Assembly: GCF_019320115.1 (NCBI RefSeq)
Contig: NC_089598.1
Coordinates: 85,321,844 to 85,385,843 of the forward strand
DNA length: 64,000 nucleotides
Direction of reading: 5' to 3'
Origin: Miscanthus floridulus
Taxonomy: Eukaryota > Streptophyta > Magnoliopsida > Poales > Poaceae
Below are positions 23,009 through 35,342 of this stretch, piece after piece. The notes under the pieces are model-generated. The model was not told where the DNA came from and made no database searches. It saw only the letters and a list, made by a program, of their open reading frames with translations. The stretch's first letter is position 1. Each line of letters begins with the position of its first letter. Made by a program: the position numbers and the translations under genes.

Positions 23009-23905
23009 GGGTCCGTTTGGATGTAGATATTGCAGGCTCTGGAATTGAATTGGTATCAATACCAAATCAGACTTATATTGGAAATGGATACCAATTTCAA
23101 AATGGTTGTTTGAATATAGATAGAATTGTCGGTTGAAGTCCAATGTAGTGTCGAATACAAATTATTTTTTGGATGTGCCTACCGTGGAATTGGGAATTGA
23201 CCCATCTTCTTCCCCACCGCACCCACGACATAGCCCCTACCTTGCCGGAGCGGAAGAAGACGAGGAGTCTATAGTGCGCTCGTCTTCTCCCCCACCTCGC
23301 CGCGAAATAGATCTACAGTGCCCCAGCCTTCTTCCCTACCTCACCGCAAAATAGAGCGCCCACACACGCATTGTGCCGCCGGCTGATTTGGGCTGGGCGG
23401 GTGCTCGCCAGCAGCGGGGGTAGGCCGGTGAGGGCGCGGGGTCCTCGTGGAACAGATGATAACAGTGGACCAGCCAGAGGCAGCTCCTCGTGGCATGGCT
23501 GCGTGTGGGTGCGGCGGTAGGGTCATGCGACAGCGGCGGGTGGCATGCAGTGGCGGTACTTGGAGCAGCGAAGGGGGCTATGAGAAGGAGAGCGAGAGGG
23601 AAGGTGCCTGCGTCACCGTCGTCATCCCGTGTTCACCTCCGTCTCTGTCCGTAGCACCGGCGAGCGTTATGCGTGGGGAAGAAAGGGCCAGGAGAGCGGT
23701 CCATTCACGTGAATACAGAGGGGGAGGCCTCAGTACTGTGGACGGGTTGGAGCAGGCGGGCCCCAATGTTGTGCGGTATTAGAGATTCCACTTGCAATAC
23801 CCAGACCATCCAAACAACAAAATTGGGAGTCACCAATGCCAATGCCATTTTTTTAGAGTGCCAATGCCAAGTTCTGGGCCTGAATACCAACATCCAAACG
23901 GGCTA
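23009..23905. mobile_element. Harbinger-like element with GC-rich interior
   Basis: The left end GGGTCCGTTTGGATGT and the inverse of the right end, TAGCCCGTTTGGATGT, are inverted repeats. TTA lies directly outside both (23006-23008 and 23906-23908). It is 897 bp. The ends are AT-rich but 23190-23770 is markedly GC-rich, with several overlapping frames on both strands, as if a host gene segment had been captured. I do not recognise the captured sequence, and no transposase is present. Confidence 0.65.
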
Positions 23906-24472
23906 TTAGGTATTTTCTCCCTGTTGAAATGCGCCTAATAAAGCACCGCATGGTAGCAGATTCGTGTCCCGACGATTTGGAGGTTGCAGTCCTGATCCGC
24001 GTTCAGCCTACCGGTTGAAACACAAATACCGCCAGAGGGGGCTGATAAAAACGAAAATCGTAAAAACCTGTGAAAATCGGTTGAAATTTCCATAAAATTT
24101 TATCTAAATTTTGAAAAATCTGAATGAAATAGAATCGAAATTACAAGAGGTCAACGGCAGGAACGAAAATCGTCGATTTTCAAAGAAAACCCGCCGAAAT
24201 TCTGAACCCTGCTCCTGATGCATCCACCTAGTGTAGAGTAGCGCAGTGTGCACGAGCTTGCATATGGGACGTAGCACTCGCCTGTACCACACATCCGCGC
24301 GTAGTGCCCACGCACAGGCTTGCAACTTGCGTGGACAGGATGAAGGGCCGCCGCCCATTCACGGCCAGCAGCAATCACATCGTCGGCGCCACACAACGAG
24401 CAGCACGCATAACTTGGCCGCCCGATGAATGTGGCCACAACGAACCGGACTTAGCGATCGCTCGGATCGACC

Positions 24473-26070
24473 ATGGGGTACTACGAGCTGGCCACGAAGA
24501 CTACTCTTCTTCTTAGCCTTGTGCTCGGCGCCGCCGCCGTCGCCGGCAGCGTCCCGCCGAGTAATAACATCCTGCGGCAGGTCCCGGCGGTCTACGTGTT
24601 CGGCGACTCGACGCTGGACGTCGGCAACAACAACTATTTGCCGGGGAGGAACGTTCCTAGGGCAGACAGGCCCTACTACGGCATCGACATGCGGGGCTCC
24701 GGCAAACCAAACGGAAGGTTCAGCAACGGCTACAACACCGCCGACTTCGTCGGTATGTATATACATAGTTACATTGCTCTTTAGCATGTGTTCTATGTGC
24801 ATGGTTATTATATATGTACGCCGCAGCAAAGAGCATGGGTTTCGAGAGTAGCCCTCCGCCGTATCTGTGGCGTCAAGTTCCGACCAACTGGTCCAGACCG
24901 CTCTCGCCGCCGGTGTGAGCTATGCGTCGGCAGGAGCTGGACTCCACGGTAAGTGTTCTCCAAAACATTTACATACAGGTAATTAAGTGACTGGTGAGTA
25001 ACAATGTATATGTATCATGTATGGATGAAGAACGAGGGCAACAATATCCCATTGTCAAGGCAGGTGCAGTACTTCAAAGCCACCTGGTCTAAGATGGTCG
25101 CTAACAATGGCTCCGAGGCGGTGACCGTCCTGCTCTCCAGGTCCGTCATCCTCGTCGGCATCGGCAAGGTTTTCATTTTCAAAAATTGAAATTTATCGGG
25201 GGTCACAGATAAAGAGGATAAACAGGATATATCGGAAATATCGAACCAAATTCAAATAAATTTGAATTTGAATTTAAATAAATTTAAACAAAATTTTTAC
25301 GAAAAAGATAGATATTTTTTTATCGGCACCTACGAATAAAAAGGATATATTAGAAATATCAAGAGATTTCGGCCGAAAAAGAAAACCATGGCGGCAACGA
25401 CATATCCGCGTTTGAGAACGCCGACGAGGCGCGCAACAGGTCAGCCGCCGAGCGGCACGACGACGTCGCCGTGATCTACGGCAGCCTCGTCTCCATCTAC
25501 TCGGCCACCATCACGGTACGTAAGAGCTCATCATCACCGGCCTAATAATCTTGCCAAACTGTTGCCTTTGAGCCAGGCGCGTTTGTCTCCACAATTTGAC
25601 ATGGATAGTCATATTTATTTCAGGAGCTGTACAGGATGGGGGCTAGGAAGTTCGCCATCATCAACGTAGGGCTAGCCGGTTGCCTGCCGATTGCGCGGGT
25701 GCTCAGCGCGGCGGGCGCGTGCTCAGACAGTCGGAACAAGCTCGCCGCCGGCTTCAACGACGCCCTCCGGTCCCTGCTCGCCGGCCTTCCCCGAAGGCTG
25801 CCGGGCCTCGTCTACTCCCATGCCGACTCCTACGGCATCATGGTCACCGTCTTCGCCGACCCGCGGGCGTCGAGGTTCACAGACGTCTCCAGCGCGTGCT
25901 GCGGCAGCGGGCTGGGCGTAGGGGGCTGCCTGCCCACCTCCACTGTCTGCGCCGATCATGACCAGCATTACTTCTGGGACGGGACCCACCCTTCCCAGCA
26001 AGCCGCGTTGCTCAGAGTCCAGGCCTTCTATGATGGCCCAACACAGTACACCACGCCCATTAATTTTTAG
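24473..26070 (+). pseudogene. GDSL esterase/lipase gene, disrupted
   Basis: Secreted GDSL-type serine hydrolase. Exon 1 (24473-24752) starts with a signal peptide (TTLLLSLVLGAAAVAG), then block I VFGDSTLDVGNNN with the nucleophile Ser. Exon 2 is 24827-24948, exon 3 about 25031-25515, and exon 4 25624-26070, ending at TAG. Block III GGNDISAF and block V DGTHPS (catalytic Asp and His) are present. Breaks: in exon 2 the frame shifts near 24868, where about four bases seem to be missing, so downstream LAAGVSYASAGAGLH is out of frame and a TGA is met. The start of exon 3 lacks a usable in-phase acceptor. A 220-bp insertion splits exon 3 between GIG and GGND. Without these it would be about 360 residues, the usual family length. 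Confidence 0.85.
25168..25387. mobile_element. 220-bp AT-rich insertion in the GDSL gene
   Basis: Begins GGTTTTCATTTTC and ends GAAAAAGAAAACC, short inverted ends. The flanks TCGGCAA and GCGGCAA may be a worn target duplication. The interior (ATATCGGAAATATC, TTCGGCCGAAA) resembles an AT-rich patch at 24040-24190 upstream of the gene, so it may be a local MITE family. Confidence 0.55.
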
Positions 26071-26394
26071 GAGCTGGTCCGGAGTACAGACGAGTCGGTT
26101 ACTGTAGTTGCGACAAGAAACAGAAATCAAACCGGTACTGAGGAAATAGTTATGTAATGGATGGCATTAGTGGGTAATTATCACCCAATTTCATGTTTTT
26201 ATGGAATTCATGGGTCTGGCCCCCTAAATCCAGATTTTTTATGGCTTCATTCAGATCTAATGGTGGGGAAATGTTTGGGTAAAAAAAAAAGATTCAAAGC
26301 TGATTTTGGTAGATCTGGATTACTTCGAGTTTCCCAAACAGGCCCCAAGCGCTGGAGCTAACATGTATGCCATGGATTTTACGCTCTTGTCGAT
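26071..26394. other. 3' flank of the GDSL gene
   Basis: Non-coding. CCCAAACAGGCCCC at 26333-26346 looks like one end of another MITE, but I could not identify its partner. Confidence 0.35.
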
Positions 26395-27225
26395 GCCACT
26401 GGACACAGGCTCATGTATCCAAGTGGTGCTGCTTTTATGGAAATTGTGGGACAACAGGAGCAAAGTGAACGTCGATGAGCTGATATAGATTAGTCAGGAA
26501 GTGGCCAGAATGGTTCTGTTAATGGCTAGCGAGGGACAACAGCTGATGGTGAAAAACAGACTTACCATAGCTCCCAACAAGCAAAGCTGGAAACCTCCGG
26601 AGGATGAATGGCTGAAAATCAACATTGATGGAGCCTTTCTGAAAGAATGATCGATGGGTGCGTGGGGGTTCATCATTCGGGACACTGTTGGAGATTTAGG
26701 CCGTGTTCGGTTGGCTGAAAAAACGGCTGATGTTGATGTTGATTTATTATGAGAAAAAAATACTGTTATTTCATTGAAACGGTACGGCTGATAAGTTCAA
26801 GCAAACAGGGCCTTAGTTATTGCTGGAGCCGGTAATGCAGGTTTGCTGTAGGATGCGCTAATGGCTGAGGCGGTAGCATGTCTAAAGGCGCTGGAGTATG
26901 CGGAACGATATGGAACTTCTCGTATTCAGTTAGAGACCGACTCGACCCAGCTTTGTCAAGCTATTCAGACCAGTTTCCAGAGACCTCAGCGCTTGTGGCA
27001 ACATCTTTAAGCTTATTCGTGAGCCCCTGCGTAAGCATTTTGTTTGTCTTAATGTTGTTCATATACTCAGAGTCTGTTACTCGTCTGCGCATGAGCTAGC
27101 CAGATTTGGCAATGGTTGGGAACCAACGTGGACGGATGGTCTCCCGGATTGTGTAAATATTTGTGTGGATCACGACTTAGCTGAGCACAGGTTCAGTAAT
27201 ATACGCTCATAGAGCCGAAGCTTGA
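26395..27225 (+). pseudogene. RNase H (RVT_3-like) fragment of LINE origin
   Basis: LLLWKLWDNRSKVN at the start and WKPPEDEWLKINIDGAFLKE at about 26590-26650 match the plant RNase H-like module found after LINE reverse transcriptases. EAVACLKALEYAE and ETDSTQLCQAI carry the second and third acidic residues (26870-26960). Stops (for example KE*SMGAW and L*DALMAE) and a MITE at 26699-26812 break it. Either a LINE relic or a dead host gene of the same family. Confidence 0.7.
26699..26812. mobile_element. Tourist-like MITE inside the RNase H fragment
   Basis: 114 bp, GGCCGTGTTCGGTTGGCTG at the left and AAGCAAACAGGGCC at the right, inverted. TTA flanks both ends exactly (26696-26698 and 26813-26815). 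Confidence 0.85.
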
Positions 27226-27429
27226 ATCAAGAAAAAATGTATGAGCCAGCGTCCTGCCATCCTTGGAGTCCTCGTCTCCTTTAGATATGAGTCGAACTCC
27301 ACGCCTAGTTGCCCACTTCGTTGTGAAATTAGGTGTTGTTCTGGTTGTGGAGTCTTAGAACGAAGAAAAAGGAATGAGCCACATACACATGGGTCCCACG
27401 CAATCACGGGAGGGAAAGTGGAAGAAAAT

Positions 27430-27880
<451 letters not shown>

Positions 27881-27929
27881 CCTGAGAGTATATAAAATAC
27901 ACTATATATATATATATATATATATGGAA

Positions 27930-28183
27930 AGTATATTCAGTAGGCAGCTACAAAATAAGTTAGTATGTAGCTACCTTCATTTACGATAATTTTATATACT
28001 AATTTATGATAATGTCAATACATATTTACGATAGTTAGGTTACTATAACATATGGGAATATTTATCATAACGTTATAGTAAACCATTTAGCAAGGAGTTA
28101 CTATAATCTTGTAAATTAATATAGTAATTATCGTAAGTCAAAGTGGCTACAGAATAAGTTATTTTGTAGTCAGTTACAAGGTA

Positions 28184-28187
<4 letters not shown>
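27930..28187. mobile_element. MITE copy, inverse of 46015-46258
   Basis: Ends AGGCAGCTACAAAATAAGTTA and TAACTTATTCTGTAGCC are roughly inverted. Inner blocks TTTACGATAATTTTATATAC, ATAACGTTATAGTAAA and AGGAGTTACTATAATC recur in reverse complement at 46015-46258. Confidence 0.65.
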
Positions 28188-28250
<63 letters not shown>

Positions 28251-28251
<1 letters not shown>

Positions 28252-28485
28252 TCCCTCCAGTTCTCTAAAGCAAGTCGTTTTGGACATCGACACGGTCTTT
28301 AAGAAACGACTTTAACTGTAACTTTTTGCTATAAAATATAGTCAATATATACTTTTATGAAACTGCATTTCAAGATGAATCTACTTACATCACTTTCATA
28401 TTTTTAAACTCAACCCAAAAGAAATTATTTGTAGTCAAAGTTTAAAATATTTGACTTGACATCCTCAAAACGACTTGCTTTAGAG

Positions 28486-28489
<4 letters not shown>
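28251..28489. mobile_element. Stowaway-type MITE between TA runs
   Basis: Starts CTCCCTCC then AGTTCTCTAAAGCAAGTCG. Its other end is the inverse, CGACTTGCTTTAGAGAACT. About 239 bp, bounded by TA on both sides as expected of Stowaway elements. The CTCCCTCC motif is lost at the right end. Confidence 0.8.
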
Positions 28490-28547
<58 letters not shown>

Positions 28548-28659
28548 TATAATCTAAATCTAGTATTCTCAATCTTCTATACCAAGAGTTTTTAGGCATC
28601 GTATACCAAATTTTTTCATCACACTATAAAAGAGCAAATAATTTGTGAAAGCTATCCTT

Positions 28660-28800
28660 CTATAATAACCGTTCGATCTATGCGATGTGTTATATGAGCC
28701 CTCCGTCGTATGTGATCTTACTCTTTCTCTATAACAACCGTTCGATCTTCACGTCATGCTATACGAGCCTTTGGTCTTCTATGATCTTATATCTAAGATG
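28660..28800. repeat. Two-copy tandem repeat of about 68 bp
   Basis: ATAATAACCGTTCGATCTATGC... is followed by ATAACAACCGTTCGATCTTCAC..., each ending in an ATGATCTTA-type block. Function unknown. The rest of 28545-29343 shows no gene. Confidence 0.65.
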
Positions 28801-29343
28801 TAAGACTCCTATTCAATTAAAAAAATACGTCTACTAGAGTTCATATGTTCCACGTCTCTTGGTTTGGCCCCGAAACGGCGCCTGCCCGGAAACCGTGATG
28901 TAACTTCCAACATCGTCCTCCTTCGTCCGTATAAGTATCGCCCTATGCGCCAAATCAATTAGCCTTTTCTCTCATGTCGAAACCGAACTCCAACTCCTGG
29001 CATCGCTTCAAAACTGCTCTTCGTCGCTCTTACAGCTTTCTGAAACCAGGACGCGTGGCATGGGGAGGCAAGCGTCCAGCCGACGGGGAGGAGCGAAGAG
29101 GATTTACAATGCTGTTGTTAATGGTTTGATTGCCGAGAGAAGAGACTAGATCCAGCTACTTTTGCTCCCAATGTTTGGTCATCGGACAGAACAGGAGCAA
29201 GCCTTGCTTGCTTTTCTAGGCTACTCGCCGAGTCACCGGTAAAAGATACATGAAAAGCAAGGAGACGTGAGCATTGATAAATCTCTAAACCTCTTGTTTT
29301 AATAAGAGTTACATGTACAAAGTATAAATTGAAATATATGACA

Positions 29344-29620
29344 CACTACGTCAGATTTGGACATCACTGCCGGCCTCATCACTGCCGGATTTGTGACAAC
29401 CAGCAGTGACGTACCTTCACTGCTGGTTATGAGCTCGAAAATAATAAAAATGATTGGGACTGGACTAAAACCGACAGTGAAGGACTACTTCACTGCCGGT
29501 TTGTGGCTTGAACCGGCAGTATTTTGGCGGCCACTCATCACTGCCGGTTTAAGCCAAAAGCCGGCAGTGATTAGGTTTGATCACTGTCGGTTCTAGCCAA
29601 GAACCAACGGTGATAAGCCT
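29344..29620. repeat. Left subterminal repeat array of the CACTA element
   Basis: At least eight copies of TCACTGCCGGTTT-like units in direct and inverted orientation, with variants such as CACTGTCGGTTC and CACTGCTGGTTA. In other CACTA elements such arrays are bound by the TNPA-type protein. Confidence 0.88.
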
Positions 29621-30257
29621 ACAACACAAAAAGGTTATAGCCGTCCTCACCTTCCTCCTCTCTTCCATCCCGATAACAGAGACGCACGTTTGGGCCCTTC
29701 CCTCTATTGTCGCGGCTGCTCTTCACCATGAAGCTAGCGCTTGGATTTTGAAGAATGGCTTGATCTTTTTGCTTTAAGGTTAGTAACAAGCATCCACTCC
29801 TTTGATTTTGTTGCTTAATTAGCTTCGTTTTGATGGCTACATTGATTGATTCTCATTCTAGTTCTTTCTCCATTCTAGAGAGCACTTTTCCATTTGGACA
29901 TTTGTGCAAGGCTTAAATTATGGTGAATTCACATCATCCAAAAGGTTGGTGTCTATAAACACATTTAAATTCCTAGCTAATTATTCCACGGTGGTCAAGA
30001 TCATCATTGTTAGTATGTGGTGCTATAATTAGTTCTTAGAAGTAGAGTAGAATAGATGTTCTTCATTATTGTACAATAATTGTTTTTTACTATGACTTTC
30101 AATTTACAGGCCCGGAGCTACCAATTTCAATTTTTTAATAATTTATGTACAATAATGTTTTCCAAAAATGGTAATTTCGAGCTACAATTGTTGTTCATGA
30201 AGCTCGATTTCTTATTAATTTTTTGTAATTATTGTCTCAGTATTTTTTTATGCAGAG

Positions 30258-33200
30258 ATGGATCAAGAGTGGATACATCTGTCCCGAACGGACAAGCGGT
30301 ACATGCATGGCGTCAGCCAGTTTATCACCAATGCCAAAGCCCATGTTGGGAATGGAAACCGTGTCTTCTGTCCATACAAAGATTGCAAGAATCAAAGAAA
30401 CTTTCATCAAATTGAGTCTATACGATCGCCCTTGATTACCAGGGGGTTCATGTCAGACTATACGATATGGACTATGCATGGTGAGGTTAGTGTGAATGTT
30501 CTGTAGGAAAACATTGATGATATGGACATGCCTGATGTAGCCATCCACGATGCTGACGAGGAACCCGGTGTCAATGCAGAACCTATGGCCATAGTTAATA
30601 ATGTGTTTAGAAACACGCTAGCTGACAACACTGAGGATAACGATGGCATTTCTCAGCTGCTACGTAATATAGAGACCGGATGTCTTAGTGAAAGACAGCT
30701 GAGAAAGCTAGAGAAAATGAGACAAGATGGTAAAACACCATTTTATAGGAATTGTCCAATGAGCAAACTGGAAGCCGACATCATGTTGTTAGAGTTCAAA
30801 TCAACAAACGGATTGAGCGATAAAGGCTTCGATCAGTTGTTAGGTATAATAAGGAAAAGGCTCCCAGAAAAAAAACTAGTTGCTAGAAAAGACATACTTG
30901 GCCAAGCAAATGATCTGCCCCATCGGCCTCGAGGTTGAAAAAATCCATGCGTGTTCCAATGATTGCATATTATACAATGGAGAAAAATACAAAGACTTGG
31001 ACAAGTGCCCCAAGTGTGAAGCTCCACGGTACAAGGAAGGGCCGTCAGATGAGGGTACCAAGACCAGAGGAGGTCCTGTAAAGGTCGTTTGGTATTTCTC
31101 TATAGCTCCTCGGGTGCATAGGCTATTTGCATGTGCAAAGTGAGCCAAGATGTTGCGCTGGCATAGCGAAGAGCGTAAGAAAGATATAATGATGAGGCAC
31201 CCTGCCGATGGGCATGACTGGAGGACTATCAATACTATGTTCTATAAGGACATCGGTGGAGAGCTAAGACACCTTTGGTTTGCTTTGAGCACAGATGGGA
31301 TGAATTCTTTCGACTAGGTTAGAAGCAATCATAGCACCTAACCAGTGACGATGTGTATATACAACCTTCCACCTTGGGTCTGTATGAAGCGGTCGTATAT
31401 CCAGATGCCACTACTGATCCAAGGGCCAAGACAACCTGGGAATGACATCGATGTGTTTCTGGAACCAGTGATCGATAAACTAGTGGAGATGTTTGAAAAG
31501 GGTGTGCCGGATGTTTGGGACAAGTACAAAAAGGAATATGTCACGATCAAGGGAGTACTTATCGCTACAATCACTGACCTGCCAGGTCGAGGTTCGTTGT
31601 CCGGAGAGAAGACAAAAGGCTATACTGGATGTGTTGAGTGCTTGGACAACACCAATACGGTAAATCTGCCAAATAACTCAAAGATAGTTTATATGGGATA
31701 CCGTAGGTTCCTACCTAAGGATCACCCTTACCGTAGGAATAGAAAAGATTTCAACGGTACTATTGAGAAACGCTTAACTCCAAAATATCGAGATGGGCCT
31801 ACGATACTTCGAGAACTCAACAAACTGGAGGTTGTCCTTAGAAAGAGGGACAATGCAGTAGCAGCGTCTGATGGGAGTGTTTGGAAGAAAAAATTAGTTT
31901 TCTAAAAACTATCTTACTGGCCATTTCTAAGTGTACACCACTGTCTTGATCCTATGCATATCACTAAAAACGTGTATGCTAACACTCTTAACACCTTGAT
32001 GGACACCGGGGGGACATGGAAGGATTCACTAGCCACATGCCTGGACATGCAACACTTGAGAATCAGGAAGGAGCTGCATCCCATGGAGCTAGAGAATGGC
32101 CAGTTCGAACTTCTGATTGCATCATGGACATTGAAGAAGGAAGAAAAGTGTGCGCTTATTTCTTTCTTCAATGAACTCAAAGTGTCGACGGACTACTGTG
32201 CGAACCCGAAGAGGCTAGTGAACATGAGAGAACTCAAGTTCAACTATGGCCCTATGAAGGCCCATGACTGTCATGTCATTATGACTCAGCTGCTCCCTGT
32301 TTCCCTGCGTGGTATCCTTCCCCCAAAGGTCCGCTCCTCAATCATAAAGCTTTGCTCGTTCTTCAACGCATTCTCAAAAAAGGTCATTGATGTGTCCACG
32401 CTAGAGCAGCTGCAGCGGGACATGGCCGAAACTCTCGTTAGGCTTGAGATGCATTTCCCGCCGACTTACTTTGATATCTTATTGCATCTGCTCATTCATC
32501 TTGTTGACCAAATTAGAGCCCTTGGCCCAATGTACCTGCATCAGATGTTCCCTTTTGAAAGATTGGTGAAAGTTTTTAGGAGGTATGTTAAGAACAGATT
32601 CAGGCCAGAAGGGGGCATGGTTGAAGGATGGTCAACGAAAGAGGCCATTGAGTTCTGCACATATTATTTAGACATCAAAAGGGTCGAAGTTCTAGAATCT
32701 CGTCATGAGGGAAGACTATGTGGCAAAGGAACGATCGCGGAGAAATTTGTTATAGTAGATGACCCTGTTTCTTTCAGACAGGCATAGTTCGCTGTTCTCC
32801 AGCAAGCTGAGGGTGTGATGCCATACATTGATGAGCACAGGCAATCACTACAAACTCTGTATCCGAGTAGATCATAGGCTTAGCTAGATAAAAAACATAA
32901 GGAGGAATTTGTCAACTGGTTGCGATGTCGCTTGCTTGGAATAAAGTTAGGTAATCAACTGGATGCCTTAGCCAAGGGACCTTTGAGTATATATCTTAAG
33001 TACCAAGGGTATGAGATCAATGGATTCACATTTTACACAAAAAAGCAAGATGGAAAGAGCACCTACCAAAATTGTGGTGTTCATTTTGATGCTCACGACG
33101 AAAACGGCAACGTGCAGGCGACATACTATGGTTTCATAGAGGAGATATGGGAGCTAGCCTACGGTCTGTTGAAGGCAGCTCTTTTTCGCTGCCAATGGAT

Positions 33201-33543
33201 CTGGCTCAAGGAAATCAACACTAACAGCGAAAGGTTCACTACCGTTGATCTCACTAAAACCGCATATAGAGACGACCCCTTCGTCCTTGCAAGAGATGTT
33301 ATGCAAGTCTTCTATGCAAAGGACAACAAGACAAAAGGAAGGCTAAAAGTAGTCCTAGAAGGGAAAAGGAAGATTGTCGGTGTTGATGGAGTGACGGACG
33401 AAGAAGACTACATGGGCTATCAGAAAATGCCTCCATTCGAGACGAACGTACCCCTACCTATCCTTCAAGAGGGTGACGAACCAGCTTACATACGGCTTGA
33501 TCACAATGAGGCCCTCATTGTTGATGCACCTAAATATAGTTAG
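30258..33543 (+). pseudogene. TNP2-like CACTA transposase
   Basis: Would catalyse excision and insertion of the element. ATG at 30258 (MDQEWIHLSRTDKRYMHGV) opens the transposase-associated domain, with CPYKDCKNQ and RGFMSDYTIWTMHGE. The TNP2 (Transposase_21) core follows from about 30890 to 32010: EVEKIHACSNDCILY, LWFALSTDGMNSF, LPPWVCMK, QPGNDIDVFL, DPMHITKNVYANTL. DUF4218 spans 32220-32680 (MKAHDCHVIMTQLLP, FPFERL), and DUF4216 is near 33070-33200 (NCGVHFDAHDENGN). It ends at TAG 33541-33543. Damage: TAG near 30505, a frameshift at an A run near 30870, and stops near 31141, 31316, 31340, 31903, 32786, 32877 and 32882. The second stretch from 30522 may begin an exon. Confidence 0.88.
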
Positions 33544-33823
33544 ATTATTATTAACTATGTAATCATTATGCAGACGTTGTATCTGTAATTCGCACTGAAT
33601 ATCTAATTTATATTTTATGTGCATCTCTATAATTTAATTATTGACTATGTAATCAAATATTGAGATGATGTTCACAAACACTATTATTTGATAAATAGAC
33701 CATTAATTAATTATCATAAAATTAAATAATAAAGACACAAATTTTTGTGTTATTTTAGAATATGAACTAACTGCATTATTTCTATTAATAAATAAATAAA
33801 GAAAAGCAAACTAATCAAACTCT

Positions 33824-33894
33824 CTATCCTAGCTCAGCGGTTAAGGCCGTGCACTCTGTACGCTGAGACCCGCGCTCGAATCCTAGGCGGGCCA
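33824..33894 (+). repeat. tRNA-like unit 1 (box A/box B)
   Basis: TAGCTCAGCGGTTAAGGC matches a Pol III box A and GCTCGAATCC a box B, 33 bases apart, the tRNA spacing. The acceptor arms do not pair well, so it is a tRNA-derived unit and not a working tRNA. Confidence 0.55.
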
Positions 33895-33976
33895 AACTTT
33901 TTTGATTTTGTATTTATTATTTAGTAGTGCATTACGATGGGATAAAAGAAAATGAACAACTAATTCTAACGTAATC

Positions 33977-34050
33977 CCTATTCTAGCATAGTGGTTAAGG
34001 CTCCAAGCTAAGAACCTCGAGACCTGGGTTTGAATCCTAGGCTTGGGATT
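33977..34050 (+). repeat. tRNA-like unit 2
   Basis: Box A TAGCATAGTGGTTAAGG and box B GGTTTGAATCC, with a TpsiC-like stem CCTGG/CTAGG around the loop. The acceptor stem is not clear. Confidence 0.55.
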
Positions 34051-34124
34051 TTTTTATATTTTTTATAAAAATGCCGTGAGATAGTGATTTTTTTTATATT
34101 TTCTTACTAAAATGCTGCGATGGC

Positions 34125-34370
34125 GGCAGGTCCCTTCACTGTCGGTTTTGGTTTTAAAATCGACAGTGATAGCACTGCGATGGTAGGCTCCAAACCGACA
34201 GTCATTTTTTTATATTTTTTACTAAAAGGCTGCGATGGCGGCAGGGCCCTTCATTGCTGGTTTTGGTTTTAAAACTGGCAGTGATAGGTTCTATCACAGT
34301 CGGTTGCTCGAACCGACACAAAAGGCCCCATTCACTATCGGATTTTAAACTAAAACCGATAGTGATGTGT
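34125..34370. repeat. Internal cluster of CACTA-type repeats
   Basis: CACTGTCGGTTTTGG, AAAATCGACAGTGATAG, ATCACAGTCGGTT and AAACCGATAGTGATG units, with a GCGATGGCGGCAGG block repeated at about 34118 and 34235. A TATA box (CCCTATAAAATGG) follows at about 34485. Confidence 0.75.
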
Positions 34371-35080
34371 AGATGCTCCTCACATGCCAACAGTGCTCCC
34401 ACTGACCACAACAGTAGAAAAATTGCTCCCACCTACCCCGACAACTTTAGTTCAGAAACAAAAATGTACCATGAATGCTAGCCCCCTATAAAATGGCCCT
34501 CGGCCAGGAGCTAGCCTCTCCATGCATGTTGATATCAGCCATGCCTTATCAGCCATGATACAATGTTTTCCTCTCACAACAAACCACAGATATCATTATG
34601 TGTCGTAGTCCACCAAAATGGTGCACACAAGAGGTACTAGAAGAATGCTACTGAAGATAGAGCAATACCGAAGATTGGAGATGCCACGAGGTTCATAGAG
34701 CCATCCGCTGCGGTGCGCATCTGAAGAAAGGTCATGTACAGACAAGGCGAATTCATCGATACCACCTTGTCATCTCCAACCGATATAGCTTGTAGACCAC
34801 CTCGGTGCTGCTGTTTGCCCCTAGTTGGTGCTAGAAGAATGCTACTGAGGTGGTTACATTATAATGTGTTGATACACATTGATTGTAACATTGACCTGTA
34901 CGTAAATAGGTCTTTGTTATCGTATATGTAATTTTAGTGTAAGGTCTTTGTTATAGTATATGTAATTTATTTCTAATATTTTTGTTATTTTTTGATGTAT
35001 TTCATTACTATCTAAATAAATATATCATTGTTGTTAAAACTTTCCCACTGTACTATCTAAATAAATATATCCTTTACATA
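34371..35080. other. CACTA interior, possible transcript start, no clear gene
   Basis: Follows the TATA box near 34485. A duplicated GGTGCTAGAAGAATGCTACTGA-like segment (near 34634 and 34827) is the only structure I see. Reading frames are short. Confidence 0.35.
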
Positions 35081-35084
35081 TATG

Positions 35085-35215
35085 CACCTTCACTATCGGT
35101 TCTACTTACACACCGGCAGTGATATCAACTTTCACTGTTCGTTCTATTTAAAAATTGACAGTGATATTAACTTTCACTGTCGATTCTACTTAAAAACCGG
35201 CAGTGATGTCCATGC
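35085..35215. repeat. Repeat cluster upstream of the third CACTA gene
   Basis: Three successive TTCACTGTCGGTTCTACTTA...AACCGGCAGTGAT hairpin-type pairs. TATATAAA follows at about 35220. Confidence 0.75.
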
Positions 35216-35342
35216 CCCCTATATAAAACAAACCACCAGCCACATACATCGATCCCACCCACCCACGAACTCTCACGGTCTCATTTCTCACGTTTCACTC
35301 TCACTTCTCAAGAAATCCACTCTCTCTCTATGTGATTTGGTC

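Larger units (their letters stand above)
33544..34110. other. AT-rich interval of the CACTA element after the transposase gene
   Basis: Non-coding apart from two tRNA-like units listed separately. Confidence 0.5.

Noticed and set aside
24359..24829. 156-codon minus-strand frame
   Set aside because: It lies antisense to exon 1 of the GDSL gene, whose signal peptide and GDS block explain the coding signal.
33824..34050. Functional tRNA genes
   Set aside because: Box A and box B are good, but acceptor and anticodon arms do not pair, and related copies are equally degenerate.
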